Source: a virus
Length of the DNA: 51,378 nucleotides
Virus record (IMG/VR): IMGVR_UViG_3300011013_000017
Span: 1 to 51,378 of that record
Direction: 5' to 3' (one strand)
Shown here: piece by piece, positions 34,010-43,500 of the stretch
Layout: each line of letters starts with the position of its first letter
Numbering within the stretch: the stretch's first letter is position 1
The notes under the pieces: model-generated
Database searches by the model: none
Told to the model about the DNA's origin: nothing
The model's input: the letters and a program-made list of their open reading frames with translations, nothing else
Made by a program: the position numbers and the translations under genes

Positions 34010-34663
34010 TTATTTATATTTTTGAAGAATTTTTTCTAATTTTCGAAGTTTTTTTTCTAATTTTTTAATTTTTTTATCAATAATTTTTTTGTATTTATTT
34101 GGATCATCAGTTTTATCTGCTAATTTTTTTGTATTTTCTAATTCTTTAATTTGAGCCATGATTGCTCTTCTTTTCGCCTCCTCTTCGCATTGTTGTCTTT
34201 TATTCCGAGGCAATTTACGACATTCTTCAGAATATTTTTTAAAATAGAGTCTATATAGCTTTCTTGCTGAAATAAAAGTTATATATAACGCCAAGCCTGC
34301 GGAAACAGCTACTCCTGCTAAGAATATTGTTGATAAAACATGTGCTAAATTAGCATTATTATTTGGATTAAACGTTCTTTCAAATTTTACAAACAAACGC
34401 CCAAGAAATCGTCTAAAGTCTGCCGCAAATGGTTTGTCAATTCCGAAAAACTTCATTTTATCCCAAAAATAGGGATCATTCAAATTATGCTCCAATGTAT
34501 CCATAGTGTACTTAATATCTGCTGTGGTGGTTCCTGGTGTAAACATAGCCTGAACTGCTGTGGGGAATTCCTTAAACGTAAAAGCAATATCTTTAAACAA
34601 ACTGAACAAGATATTTTCTTCTAAATAATATTCTTCGGATAGAAAATCTTCATCTTCTAACAT
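34010..34663 (-). CDS. Membrane protein with Cys/Lys tail, N-terminus cut off by an in-frame TAA
   Basis: As read here it starts at an internal ATG without a ribosome binding site. The frame actually continues upstream to an ATG at 34747 with GAGG nine bases ahead, encoding MTTLADKLQMIYE, then TAA at 34706-34708, then KGLISK and onward. In the paralogue the same codon is CAA (Gln14). LxE sites (LSE, LEE) lie just after the internal start. Membrane helix at about 110-135 (GVAVSAGLALYITFISARKLY), followed by SEECRKLPRNKRQQCEEEAKRRAIMAQIKELE and a Lys-rich coiled tail. It may be made by reinitiation, by suppression, or be decaying. Confidence 0.65.
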   Translation of the reverse strand: MLEDEDFLSEEYYLEENILFSLFKDIAFTFKEFPTAVQAMFTPGTTTADIKYTMDTLEHNLNDPYFWDKMKFFGIDKPFAADFRRFLGRLFVKFERTFNPNNNANLAHVLSTIFLAGVAVSAGLALYITFISARKLYRLYFKKYSEECRKLPRNKRQQCEEEAKRRAIMAQIKELENTKKLADKTDDPNKYKKIIDKKIKKLEKKLRKLEKILQKYK

Positions 34664-34784
34664 AAAATCTTCATCTTTAGACTCAACTTTAGAAATTAAT
34701 CCTTTTTATTCATAAATCATCTGCAATTTATCTGCCAATGTTGTCATTTTTTAATCCTCTATTATATTTTAAAATAAAAATTTA

Positions 34785-34804
34785 TCATATATTTGTTAAT
34801 TTTT
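34785..34804 (-). promoter_or_regulatory. Recurrent leader motif
   Basis: Coding-strand AAAAATTAACAAATATATGA, 38 bases before the upstream ATG at 34747, a weaker match in its last bases. Supports 34747 as the original start. Confidence 0.4.
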
Positions 34805-34809
34805 AAATA

Positions 34810-35796
34810 TTATTTATTTTTTAACTCATCTTTTGTGACATTTTCATCAATAAGAACCCAAGCGTCCATCATATAATTATTTACATAATTAAAAGATATA
34901 TAACCATATCCATTTTCCCCCCAGAAAGTCCCCCATGAGTTTTTGAATTTAACTAATTGTTTTTCTTTATTATATCCAACAGCGGCAACTGCATGGCCCC
35001 CATAAACCTGATTTGGATTTGCAGGATCTTTAACAATTCCATCAGAACCTGTTGTAAATATTTCTCTAAAACAAAGAATGCCAATAACACAAGGGCCATG
35101 ATCATGAAGAGCAACCAATAATTCATCTAAATTATTTATTCTATAATATGATTTTCCTTTTCCCCATCTTGCAATCATTGCCGCCCAAGGTTTGGGAAAT
35201 CCTTTTTCTCTATCATTATAAGGCCATGCTTTTTCAGGGGGAATTCCCAATTTACAAATTTGTTTCAATGCAAATCTGATTGAAGTTCCTTCCTGGTCAG
35301 GCCAAGGGTCAATTTCTTTTGCTTTATAATAAGCCCATTGTTCTGATAAATCATAATAAGGTTTTCTTCTTCTATATTTTTTGCCTTCTTTAATTTCTTG
35401 AATATATTCTTTTTGTTCTTGCCACTCTTTGACCGCAGTCACTGCCATCCCAACACATGTCCCAGCCTGACCTTGATCTTTAACGGGAGACATTTCAGAT
35501 GTATAATCAACAATATCAGGAAGATCAGCCCTTAAATTACCAACTGTTTTGAATAGAAAATCTCTTTCATCTTCAGGGTCTTTTACATATCCGGTTTTAA
35601 ATTTACTAATTAAAATTTCATCATCTGCATTTTCTACCATAGATTTATCTTCTAATATTCTATACGGTATTGATTTTAAATTCAAAAAATTTATAAAATC
35701 TTTTGAATTTTTTTCATCCATTTCAATTACCATCGGAGCCCGATATGTATTATTTCTAAAATTAAACGTAACATATGAAGATACTTTAATTTTCAT
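34810..35796 (-). CDS. Papain-like (C1 family) cysteine protease with short N-terminal module
   Basis: 328 residues. The active site is complete: oxyanion Gln108 and nucleophile Cys114 (KDQGQAGTCVGMA, six apart as in papain), His268 in VYGGHAVAAVGYN and Asn286 in FKNSWGTFWGENGYGY. No signal peptide. Residues 1-48 (VTFNFRNNTYRAPMVIEMDEKNSKDFINFLNLKSIPYRIL) form a small module that also occurs twice at the start of the propeller protein at 37876-39990, hinting at a shared virion attachment site. It may cut a host surface protein, process fibres, or act inside the host; none is shown by the sequence. Confidence 0.88.
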   Translation of the reverse strand: MKIKVSSYVTFNFRNNTYRAPMVIEMDEKNSKDFINFLNLKSIPYRILEDKSMVENADDEILISKFKTGYVKDPEDERDFLFKTVGNLRADLPDIVDYTSEMSPVKDQGQAGTCVGMAVTAVKEWQEQKEYIQEIKEGKKYRRRKPYYDLSEQWAYYKAKEIDPWPDQEGTSIRFALKQICKLGIPPEKAWPYNDREKGFPKPWAAMIARWGKGKSYYRINNLDELLVALHDHGPCVIGILCFREIFTTGSDGIVKDPANPNQVYGGHAVAAVGYNKEKQLVKFKNSWGTFWGENGYGYISFNYVNNYMMDAWVLIDENVTKDELKNK

Positions 35797-36331
35797 CTTT
35801 GTTTTCCCTCGTAATTTCTTTTATTAAGTTTTTAATATCTGAGCTGATAATAGATTTTATTTCATTCTGTTGTCTCAATCTTTCCTGTTCATCCATTCTC
35901 AATCTTGTTTCTAATTCTTTCATATTTTCTTCGATATCATCAAAACTTTTCACACAACTTTTTTGTCTTTCATTATTCTGTGATAAATATTTTTCAAAAT
36001 CAATTTTTAATTTATCTAAACTCGTTTTATATTTATCCATATCAGATTTCATTCTTTCAAGACAAATCCCTTGATTTTTTAATAAATTAAAATTATTTAA
36101 AAGCGTAGTGTTTATTTCATTTATTTTATCTTCTATCTTATTTATATTTTCTCCTATTTTTTTATTTTTTTCTTCTAATCTTCTATTGTTTTCTTCTAAA
36201 TCACTTATATCTCTACTATTTTTCATATCTATAATTGCTCTTCTAATCATTCTATGAAAAACAAATCCAATAATTCCAGTAACTAATGTATATAAGGATA
36301 AAAAAATAGAAATTAAACGATATGTTGTCAT
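35786..36331 (-). CDS. Membrane-anchored coiled-coil protein
   Basis: 181 residues. One N-terminal membrane helix (LISIFLSLYTLVTGIIGFVFH, about 6-26), then almost continuous heptad-type coiled coil (LEENNRRLEEKNKKIGENINKIEDKINEI) with two isolated cysteines, and a charged end. The stop overlaps the start of the protease gene by 11 bases, so the two are cotranslated. The topology would suit an inner-membrane spanin-like or tethering protein; no family recognised. Confidence 0.6.
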   Translation of the reverse strand: MTTYRLISIFLSLYTLVTGIIGFVFHRMIRRAIIDMKNSRDISDLEENNRRLEEKNKKIGENINKIEDKINEINTTLLNNFNLLKNQGICLERMKSDMDKYKTSLDKLKIDFEKYLSQNNERQKSCVKSFDDIEENMKELETRLRMDEQERLRQQNEIKSIISSDIKNLIKEITRENKDEN

Positions 36332-36372
36332 TTTAGAATCCCAAGAATATTTTTTCTGCGAATTTTATAAGT

Positions 36373-36834
36373 TTAAATATATAATGGGGGGTAAAATACC
36401 CCAATCATAAAAGTGTCTTCTGCAAATTCAGCATAATGAATTTTATGTTTATTTATTTTTAAAATTTTTCCAGGTGTTAATTCATATTTTTCATATCTAT
36501 TTTCTATATCATCTTTTATATAGAAATCAACTTTCCCCTTATATACAAAAATAAGATTATTTACGGGATGAGAATCTTCTTTGCTTATTGTTCCTTCTGC
36601 GGCATATGAATCATAAACAGTCACGCCATCCATAAAATTTTTAAACAAAATAACTTTATAAAAATAATGACCTTTTTCAACCGGAATATTTTTAAATTTT
36701 TTATTTCCGACCGGAAAATTTTCTTTCGCTAAATAAACAGCATTCAACAGGGATCTCAAATCTTCTTTAAAATCAATGTTAGAATTAACTTGATTTACTG
36801 GCTTTCCATTGAAATCCTTATGCTCTAAATTCAT
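36373..36834 (-). CDS. Cupin-fold protein
   Basis: 153 residues. Cupin pattern: EGTISKEDSHPVNNLIFVYKGKVDFYI (motif 1 region), then YELTPGKILKINKHKIHYAEFAEDTFMIGVF (motif 2 region). His residues in SHP and KHKIHYAE are the likely metal or ligand positions, but the set is not a full canonical 3-His/1-Glu, so it may be non-enzymatic, or a sugar-nucleotide-type isomerase-like fold. The start ATG follows a 171-base AT-rich gap that holds an 8-bp hairpin (36891-36910) and no gene. Confidence 0.7.
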   Translation of the reverse strand: MNLEHKDFNGKPVNQVNSNIDFKEDLRSLLNAVYLAKENFPVGNKKFKNIPVEKGHYFYKVILFKNFMDGVTVYDSYAAEGTISKEDSHPVNNLIFVYKGKVDFYIKDDIENRYEKYELTPGKILKINKHKIHYAEFAEDTFMIGVFYPPLYI

Positions 36835-37005
36835 GCTTGAAACTCCTTAAAAGACATTTGTTTTAAAAATTTATCAAATATAAATGGCGCATTCATTAGA
36901 TTTAATGAATAATGTGGTGATTTTTATATGCAATTAATATTTTGTTTCACAATCATTTTGAGTGTACATCATAATTTTATACCATTTAAATTAATCAGCA
37001 AACTA

Positions 37006-37842
37006 TCACATTAATTCAGTTGCCCCCCATTGTAATAAATTATCAATTTGGCCATTATAATTGACTTTGATCCAATCAGCAGAGCGAGGAATATTTGAAA
37101 TTTGAACACTATCAATAGAAGCATAAATAAACTGATTGGTTTGATTTCTGCCCCCAATCCAAAGATTTCCAGCACCAGAACAAGGTTGTTTATCAGTAGT
37201 TGGAGTATCTGTATTTACTAAATTTCCATTGAGATAAATATATTTATTGGTTCCATCCCAAACAGAAGCAACGTGATACCATTCATCTGCAACTATGGTA
37301 TTGGTTTTTAAATCATCCCAATCTCCATTTCCAGTCGTAAAAGAAAAACAATTATCATCCGATACCCATAGGCCTAATGTTGTATTATAATATTCTTTAT
37401 ATTTATCAACTATTCCCACCCAGCCTTGATCAATATCATTTGATTCACCTTGAGCAAGACTATTTAAATTAATTATTGAAGATACTGTAAATGGCGTAGT
37501 TTCTGGAAAATCTGGACTATTCCCAGATGTTCCTATAAAATCTGTATTATCCGATTGATTTGAATCATAATAAATATAAAAATTAGTTGGTTCCGAAGAA
37601 CTTAGAATTAAATCAGATTTTGAAACCCAAATTAAACCTTTTTTATTAACTGGATCCCATTCCTCAACTTCGCCATAGACTTGAGATACGCCGTCAGATT
37701 TAGTTATGGCAATTTTTAAAGAATTTGAGCCAATCTCATCGAAAATATCTGAAACGTCTGAATTGGTTTGCCCAACTGATGTTCCCAAAACTACTGGGAT
37801 TGGAAAATGGCTTAAATCCGAATCAATAAGGGAATTATCCAC
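37006..37842 (-). CDS. DUF2341 plus LamG-like domain, in frame behind a TAG stop
   Basis: The domain itself begins upstream of the available GTG (37842): codons from 37875 encode LSGWTYRKKFTVDNSLIDSDLSHFPIPVVL, the usual start of DUF2341. No start codon or ribosome binding site lies between the TAG at 37876-37878 and that sequence. DUF2341 runs to about IYYDSNQSDN, followed by a LamG-like jelly-roll (TVSSIINLNSL ... WYHVASVWDGTNKYIYLNG ... SIDSVQISNIPRS). This would be the C-terminal carbohydrate-binding part of the propeller protein if the TAG is read through. I infer either read-through or a recent nonsense mutation. Confidence 0.7.
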   Translation of the reverse strand: MDNSLIDSDLSHFPIPVVLGTSVGQTNSDVSDIFDEIGSNSLKIAITKSDGVSQVYGEVEEWDPVNKKGLIWVSKSDLILSSSEPTNFYIYYDSNQSDNTDFIGTSGNSPDFPETTPFTVSSIINLNSLAQGESNDIDQGWVGIVDKYKEYYNTTLGLWVSDDNCFSFTTGNGDWDDLKTNTIVADEWYHVASVWDGTNKYIYLNGNLVNTDTPTTDKQPCSGAGNLWIGGRNQTNQFIYASIDSVQISNIPRSADWIKVNYNGQIDNLLQWGATELM

Positions 37843-37875
37843 GGTAAATTTTTTTCTGTATGTCCATCCAGAAAG

Positions 37876-39990
37876 CTATGTTTGTTTTAAAGGCTGTCTA
37901 ATCTTCTTAAAATCAGAACTGACTCCAAAATTATTTGATGTTTGTTTCCAATTTAATGTCATATCTACATAATTTATATTATATATTTTCCCTTGATTAT
38001 CTAATAAAATTAATTCATTATTATCTGGAAAAACATTTATACCTTGAATGTAATTTTCTGCATTGTAAGTTCCGAGCACATTTCCATTGGAATCCAATTT
38101 ATATACAGATCCATTTTCATCTCCGGCAAAAATATAATCAAATGCAGCGATTGAAGTTAAGCTATATCCTCCTTGCGCAATATTAGGAAAATCGGTTTCA
38201 TTTCCTGTTGAATCAAATTTTGAAATATCTGACCCTTTCAATACATAAACATTCCTATTCACATCCCAATCAATTTTCCCATAATTCATTGAACCATCAT
38301 TATATGTCCAAACTCCATTCCCATTTTTATCTATTTTATAAATTGTTTCTCCATCTCCATTATTTGCCGTTACCAAATAAATATTTCCATCAGAATCGAC
38401 CGATAAATTTAAAATATTTGTATTTATAGGATAATTTGAATCATTATATGTCCAATTATAATTTTCTGTGGATATATTTAAACTATATAATGTATTTTCT
38501 TGTGATAAAATTAAATTTCCAAAAATATCAACTGCCATATGATCGAAAGGTATGCCTTTATTTATAATTTTCTGAAGCGATAAATCAGATGGATCATAAA
38601 CATGAATATTTACGTCTTCCAAAACATAGACTGTTCCATTTGTATCGGAAACTATTTCTTTAATTGTTCCTATTCCAGGCTGATAATATTTAACAGGACA
38701 CCCATTTTCATACATTTTATATAAACTGTCCCCATATTCTCCGCTGGTATCTATGTCGGTTGCAAAATAAAAAGGCACACTGTCTAAATTTTGATCATCA
38801 TCATATTCAGGATAATTTTTATAACAATCAGAATAAAATGTAGTTAAAGAATTTAATGTGAATGGGTCATTGGAAAAAAATGAAAGCATTGGAATTTTAT
38901 AATCTGTTTCATATATCCCAGTTGTTTTAATCACATTCGATGGGATATTAAATCCCATATTTATAAATGAATCAGGAGGATACCCATGATTTGGATTTCC
39001 ATTTTCATCTGAATCGAAAATAAAATAATTTATGACATTAGAATTATTTGAAATATCAAATGAAAAAGCTCTTGGATAATCAAAAGAAGTATTGAGGTTG
39101 TATGGAATATGGCCAGAATTGATAAGATTCAATGGTATTGTTATAGCATATATCCCATCTGATTCGATAGCGTCCATATTCATATTAGTTTGAGAATATT
39201 TTGAAAAATCTCCAATATTTTCAACAAAATTAATATCTTGATCTCTGACATAACCACTTGGGTCTGTAAAATAAATATCAAGATGTCCTATCATGCAAGT
39301 CGGATTGCCATTTCTGGAAAGCTTAAAAGATAACGGTATGGTATCATATCCTGTATATTTTGAATTACCTATCAATGGATTATAATCACTTCCAGGAGAA
39401 TTTTGATAAAGAGAAATAGAATCAATATTTTCTCCAATTATATTTACACCGCATGGATAATAATTATTCGCCCAACTTTTCGGAGTCAATTGTAAAAATC
39501 CATCTCCATTGGGACTGTATCTCCCTGTCATTGAATCATATGAACCCTCAACCACATTCCATCTGGCCTCTATGCCCCCACAATCATTCACGGGATCATA
39601 TGTTGAAATCGTTCTGACTTCATCATATTCAGATAAAACATAATCAATTCCCATTGTGTCCAAAAAGAGTTTAAACTCTTTATATTTATCTTCTTCATCT
39701 ATTAAAATATGAGTCGGAGTTCTATAAGTAATATTCTCAAATGAAAAAATAACTCCTTTATTCAAAATTGAAAATCTATAAACATGGACATTTTTTTGAC
39801 ATGTATCTGGGAGAGGGGGAGGAGTTGTGCTTGGATTGATTTCATAATCTATATTTTCCATTTCCAATCTATCTATAAATTCTATGAGTTCATTATCATC
39901 TATTGTCAATATGATTGGAGTTCTGTATTCAATTGATTTCCAATTAAAAACAATGCCTTTATTTAAAATTTTAACTCTTGTTGTGGACAT
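37876..39990 (-). CDS. Fibre-like protein with two small N-terminal modules and a beta-propeller
   Basis: 704 residues to the TAG. Residues about 1-55 (VKILNKGIVFNWKSIEYRTPIILTIDDNELIEFIDRLEMENIDYEI) and 68-118 (FSILNKGVIFSFENITYRTPTHILIDE) are two copies of a module also found at the start of the papain-like protease. After a Asn/Gly/Pro-rich beta region, residues from about 440 form an NHL/PQQ-type propeller with repeats such as NLSVDSDGNIYLV, IDWDVNRNVYVL, GSVYKLDSNGNVLG and ELILLDNQGKIYNI. The frame continues past the TAG into a DUF2341/LamG domain. Probably a receptor-binding or enzymatic fibre component. Confidence 0.75.
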   Translation of the reverse strand: MSTTRVKILNKGIVFNWKSIEYRTPIILTIDDNELIEFIDRLEMENIDYEINPSTTPPPLPDTCQKNVHVYRFSILNKGVIFSFENITYRTPTHILIDEEDKYKEFKLFLDTMGIDYVLSEYDEVRTISTYDPVNDCGGIEARWNVVEGSYDSMTGRYSPNGDGFLQLTPKSWANNYYPCGVNIIGENIDSISLYQNSPGSDYNPLIGNSKYTGYDTIPLSFKLSRNGNPTCMIGHLDIYFTDPSGYVRDQDINFVENIGDFSKYSQTNMNMDAIESDGIYAITIPLNLINSGHIPYNLNTSFDYPRAFSFDISNNSNVINYFIFDSDENGNPNHGYPPDSFINMGFNIPSNVIKTTGIYETDYKIPMLSFFSNDPFTLNSLTTFYSDCYKNYPEYDDDQNLDSVPFYFATDIDTSGEYGDSLYKMYENGCPVKYYQPGIGTIKEIVSDTNGTVYVLEDVNIHVYDPSDLSLQKIINKGIPFDHMAVDIFGNLILSQENTLYSLNISTENYNWTYNDSNYPINTNILNLSVDSDGNIYLVTANNGDGETIYKIDKNGNGVWTYNDGSMNYGKIDWDVNRNVYVLKGSDISKFDSTGNETDFPNIAQGGYSLTSIAAFDYIFAGDENGSVYKLDSNGNVLGTYNAENYIQGINVFPDNNELILLDNQGKIYNINYVDMTLNWKQTSNNFGVSSDFKKIRQPLKQT

Positions 39991-40032
39991 AATATATTTA
40001 TCCTCATAGAAAAAATGGTTTTTATGGGAAAT

Positions 40033-40308
40033 TTATTTATAATATAAATCATAAAGTTTATTGCCAGGCAATGATTTTGAATTTTCGTTTAAAACGTTTC
40101 CCATTATATAATTCAATTTATCAAAATTTTCTGTTAATTGATATAATGCATCACAGAAAACAACATCTTCAGGATCTGGATCTGCTTTATTCTCTAAAAT
40201 TTCTATCAAATTCGACATAGATTCTCTCAGATTTCTTAAATTTTTGCTATTAAATTCACTGGCAAATGCCCTAATAGAATGGTTGAGATTTTTTTTGTTA
40301 TAGACCAT
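40033..40308 (-). CDS. Small protein with fibre-type N-terminus
   Basis: 91 residues. The first 30 residues (NLNHSIRAFASEFNSKNLRNL) resemble the start of the Kelch fibre (AEYSVHPFASYSSDNVNKL), so it may share the docking tag. The remainder is helical and acidic. Lies between the propeller gene and a 51-residue gene; function unknown. Confidence 0.55.
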   Translation of the reverse strand: MVYNKKNLNHSIRAFASEFNSKNLRNLRESMSNLIEILENKADPDPEDVVFCDALYQLTENFDKLNYIMGNVLNENSKSLPGNKLYDLYYK

Positions 40309-40352
40309 TTGTTTTCCCCAATTTTTATAGTGAATATTTTTTATATAAAAAT

Positions 40353-40508
40353 TTATTTTTTATCATTATTTTTATCTTTTTTAAGAGAATCTATTTCCTC
40401 TTTTAAATTTGTTATAATAGAGTTAAGATATTCTATATAAACAGAATATTTCCCTATGATTTTCAAATAATATTCTTCGTCAAATTTTATCTCATTTGGC
40501 GTTTCCAT
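40353..40508 (-). CDS. Small helical protein
   Basis: 51 residues, ATG at 40508 with AAGGAG twelve bases upstream, TAA stop. Sequence begins METPNEIKFDEEYYLKIIGKYS and continues as a Lys/Glu-rich helix (NLKEEIDSLKKDKNNDKK). It fits the gap between two fibre-related genes and is followed by normal spacing. Function unknown. Confidence 0.55.
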   Translation of the reverse strand: METPNEIKFDEEYYLKIIGKYSVYIEYLNSIITNLKEEIDSLKKDKNNDKK

Positions 40509-40596
40509 GATTTAAGTGTTCTCCTTATTAATTTATAAACAAATGTGAATTATCAAATGGAAAATATATGAAATTTATTTTATTTAAATATTTTTA

Positions 40597-43500
40597 TTAT
40601 GCTTTTAATAGGCTCCAGTTGATTCTTGACACAACCCACCCAGATGAGTCACCACCAGCGACAGGTTGAGCTACAACTGTAATTTTAATAAAAATATCTC
40701 CACCATTAACATCTTCTGTAACTGGTTGTGTGGATTCATATGGTGGCCATGCTTCATATTGTGCCTGAGAACTTCCGGAACGAATTTCCCCAACTTCAAT
40801 AACTTCAACATTTAATAACCATGTTACATGATAATCACTGCCGCTGCCATTATGATACGCTGAAGTAACAACAGCACGCGCAGTAAGAACTTCTCTCTGT
40901 GGTGTCATCCAACCACCACCCTTATGATATCCAGTTCTAATAATACAAGACGAACCCGACGATAAATTAAGTCCGTGTCCGTAAGTCCACTGACACCCTG
41001 AAGTTCCATTAACAACAATAATAGGGTTGCTTATATGACTTCGATCAACTGTATCTCCAATTATTGAACCATCAATTGTCCCTCCAATTTTTGCTCCATC
41101 AATTAATGAATTATTTGAGCTAAGTGCCCAATTACTAATTTTGTAAGATTCCAAACCGTTAACGTTTGATGTATCTGATGAAGTATTAACACTTGTTAAA
41201 TCTGCAAGTTTTTGCCAATCAGAAATATTATAACTCTCACTTTGTGATTTAGCTCTAATGCATTTCCAAATTGAATTATTTCTTTCCCATAAATCCCCAA
41301 CATCATAAGGCGGAGTAGGTGTTGATTTAAATATCCTTTTGGATTCTGCTAAACCCAAATTATCTCTTGCCGCTGATTTATCTGATAAACTTGCTAAATT
41401 GTCATCTGTATAAAATTTATACGCAATTGCATCGCCATCATTTGAAGGAGTTTGATTTAAATTTATTAATTTTTGGCCATTCATATCTACAGCTTCTTCG
41501 GGCGGTTTTAAATGAGCCATATCTAAAGGAAGATATTGGCCATTTGTATTCACATACAAATCGATTTTATTATTAGAATTTTTCTTTAATAATATTTTCC
41601 CATCAGCAGAACTTTCATTAACTGGAATTTCATCTACAATTTCTATATATTTTGGCGTAAAATGTCTCTTTGTATTTATATTTTCAGGATCATAATCATA
41701 AAAATCTACAATTTCATGATCTATGACCTTGAAAACAGAAAGCAATAAATATTTATTAATATCAATTTGAGAATTATTAAAAATATACCTTTCAGATGGT
41801 TTAAAAATTTGAATTTTTGCTCTTGGGTAATCAATCGAATGCACCCATTCATAAAAAAGTGTCAAATAATAATAACCATCTTCATTCAAAGGATCTGTGC
41901 CTTGACTATAGAAACTTTCGGCATCTTGAAGATCTATTAAAACATTATTTTCTATTTGAATTACAGCATTATCTACAATCCCGATTCCTTGTTTTATTTT
42001 TTTAACATTTTTATCTGAAAAAAAAGAATAAAAATCACTTTTTAATTGTTGCCCATTATCTTCTCCGAGCCCTATAAAATTTATATTTCCAATTGAGAAC
42101 CCTATAGCGTTTTTTCTATCTAATTCAGGATAACTGCCAAGATATTCCCACATATCACCAAGTATATCATAAGAATAAATATCAGAAGATATAGGATCGC
42201 CAGAACAAACATATGCTGTTTCGCCATCTGATATTGAGATTGCTGTTTTTATTGAAGTTCCAGGGAAATCTCTTCTTTGTCCCCATGTTTGAGAATTTAT
42301 GTTATATGAATAGAGATCATTGTAACCACTTCCTTGTGATTCTCCTAAACCCATATAAAAAAGGTGTAGATAATTTGATGAAAAACTAATTGCTTTTGAT
42401 CTCGGGTTGCCAGGGAAATCTGGCAACTGTGTCCATGAATTTATGCTCGGATCATATTCATAAAAATCATTATAATATGTATTGGAAGAGCCAACGCCGC
42501 CACAAATATAAGCTTTATTATCAATTGTAGAACATACAGCAAAACTTCTTGGATTTCCAGGAAAATTCGTTACAAAAGTCCAAGAATTTGTATTTTGATC
42601 GTATTTATAAAAATCACCATAATAAGTTGAACGATTTGATCCTAAACCTACATACGCTTCCCCATTTATAACAAAAGCAATTGACCCTGTTCTTGGATTT
42701 CCAGGAAAGTCTGCAATTCTTTCCCATTTTCCAAGAGAAAAATTATATGTATAAAAATCACTATAATAAGTTGATCCATCCGATCCCAATCCAACATAAA
42801 CTTTATCTCCTATTTTAAAACTCACAGCATTATTTCTAGGGGGTGGAGTAAACTCAAATGATGGCTGAACTGAAATCCCTTGAAATGAATAAAAATCATT
42901 ATATTCATGTGAAGAATAACCTCCACCTCCAAAATATACATCAGTGCCATTGCTACAGACAAAAGCTTCCACTCTTTTTGGAATATTCAGTGCTTTTGAA
43001 TATCCCCAACTATCTAAATTAGGGTCATAAAAATAAAAATCCCCATAAGTTAAAATTTCATTGGTATTTGGATCTTTATTAAAACCAGTTCCAACATAAG
43101 CGTAATTTCCGTAATTAAATGCGATTCCTTGTGCTCTTGAAGCCGTAGGAAAATCTGCTATCTGTGTCCATGTATCTGTGAATGGATCATAAGAATAAAA
43201 ATTTTGCATATAATTTAAATTTAAATCAGTCCCGCCGCCAACATATCCTTTTTGGCCGATTGCAAAAGAAGTCGGATAAGAAAGCATCGAGTCTGGCACA
43301 TTTGATTTTTGTGTCCATGTATCTGTGGATGGATCATAAGAATAGAAATTACGGCTAAAAGAATCCCCAACATAACCCTTTCCATTTATAGCAAAATAAA
43401 ATCTTGGCGTTATTGGACAATCACTTTTTGGAGACCAAGTATCTGTAGATGGATTATAAGAATAAAAATTAGAAGTTGAAGAATTTGAACTAACATAGGC

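Noticed and set aside
37006-37842. Independent gene starting at GTG 37842
   Set aside because: This start would remove the conserved first strand of DUF2341, and no ribosome binding site precedes it; continuity with the upstream frame is the better reading.
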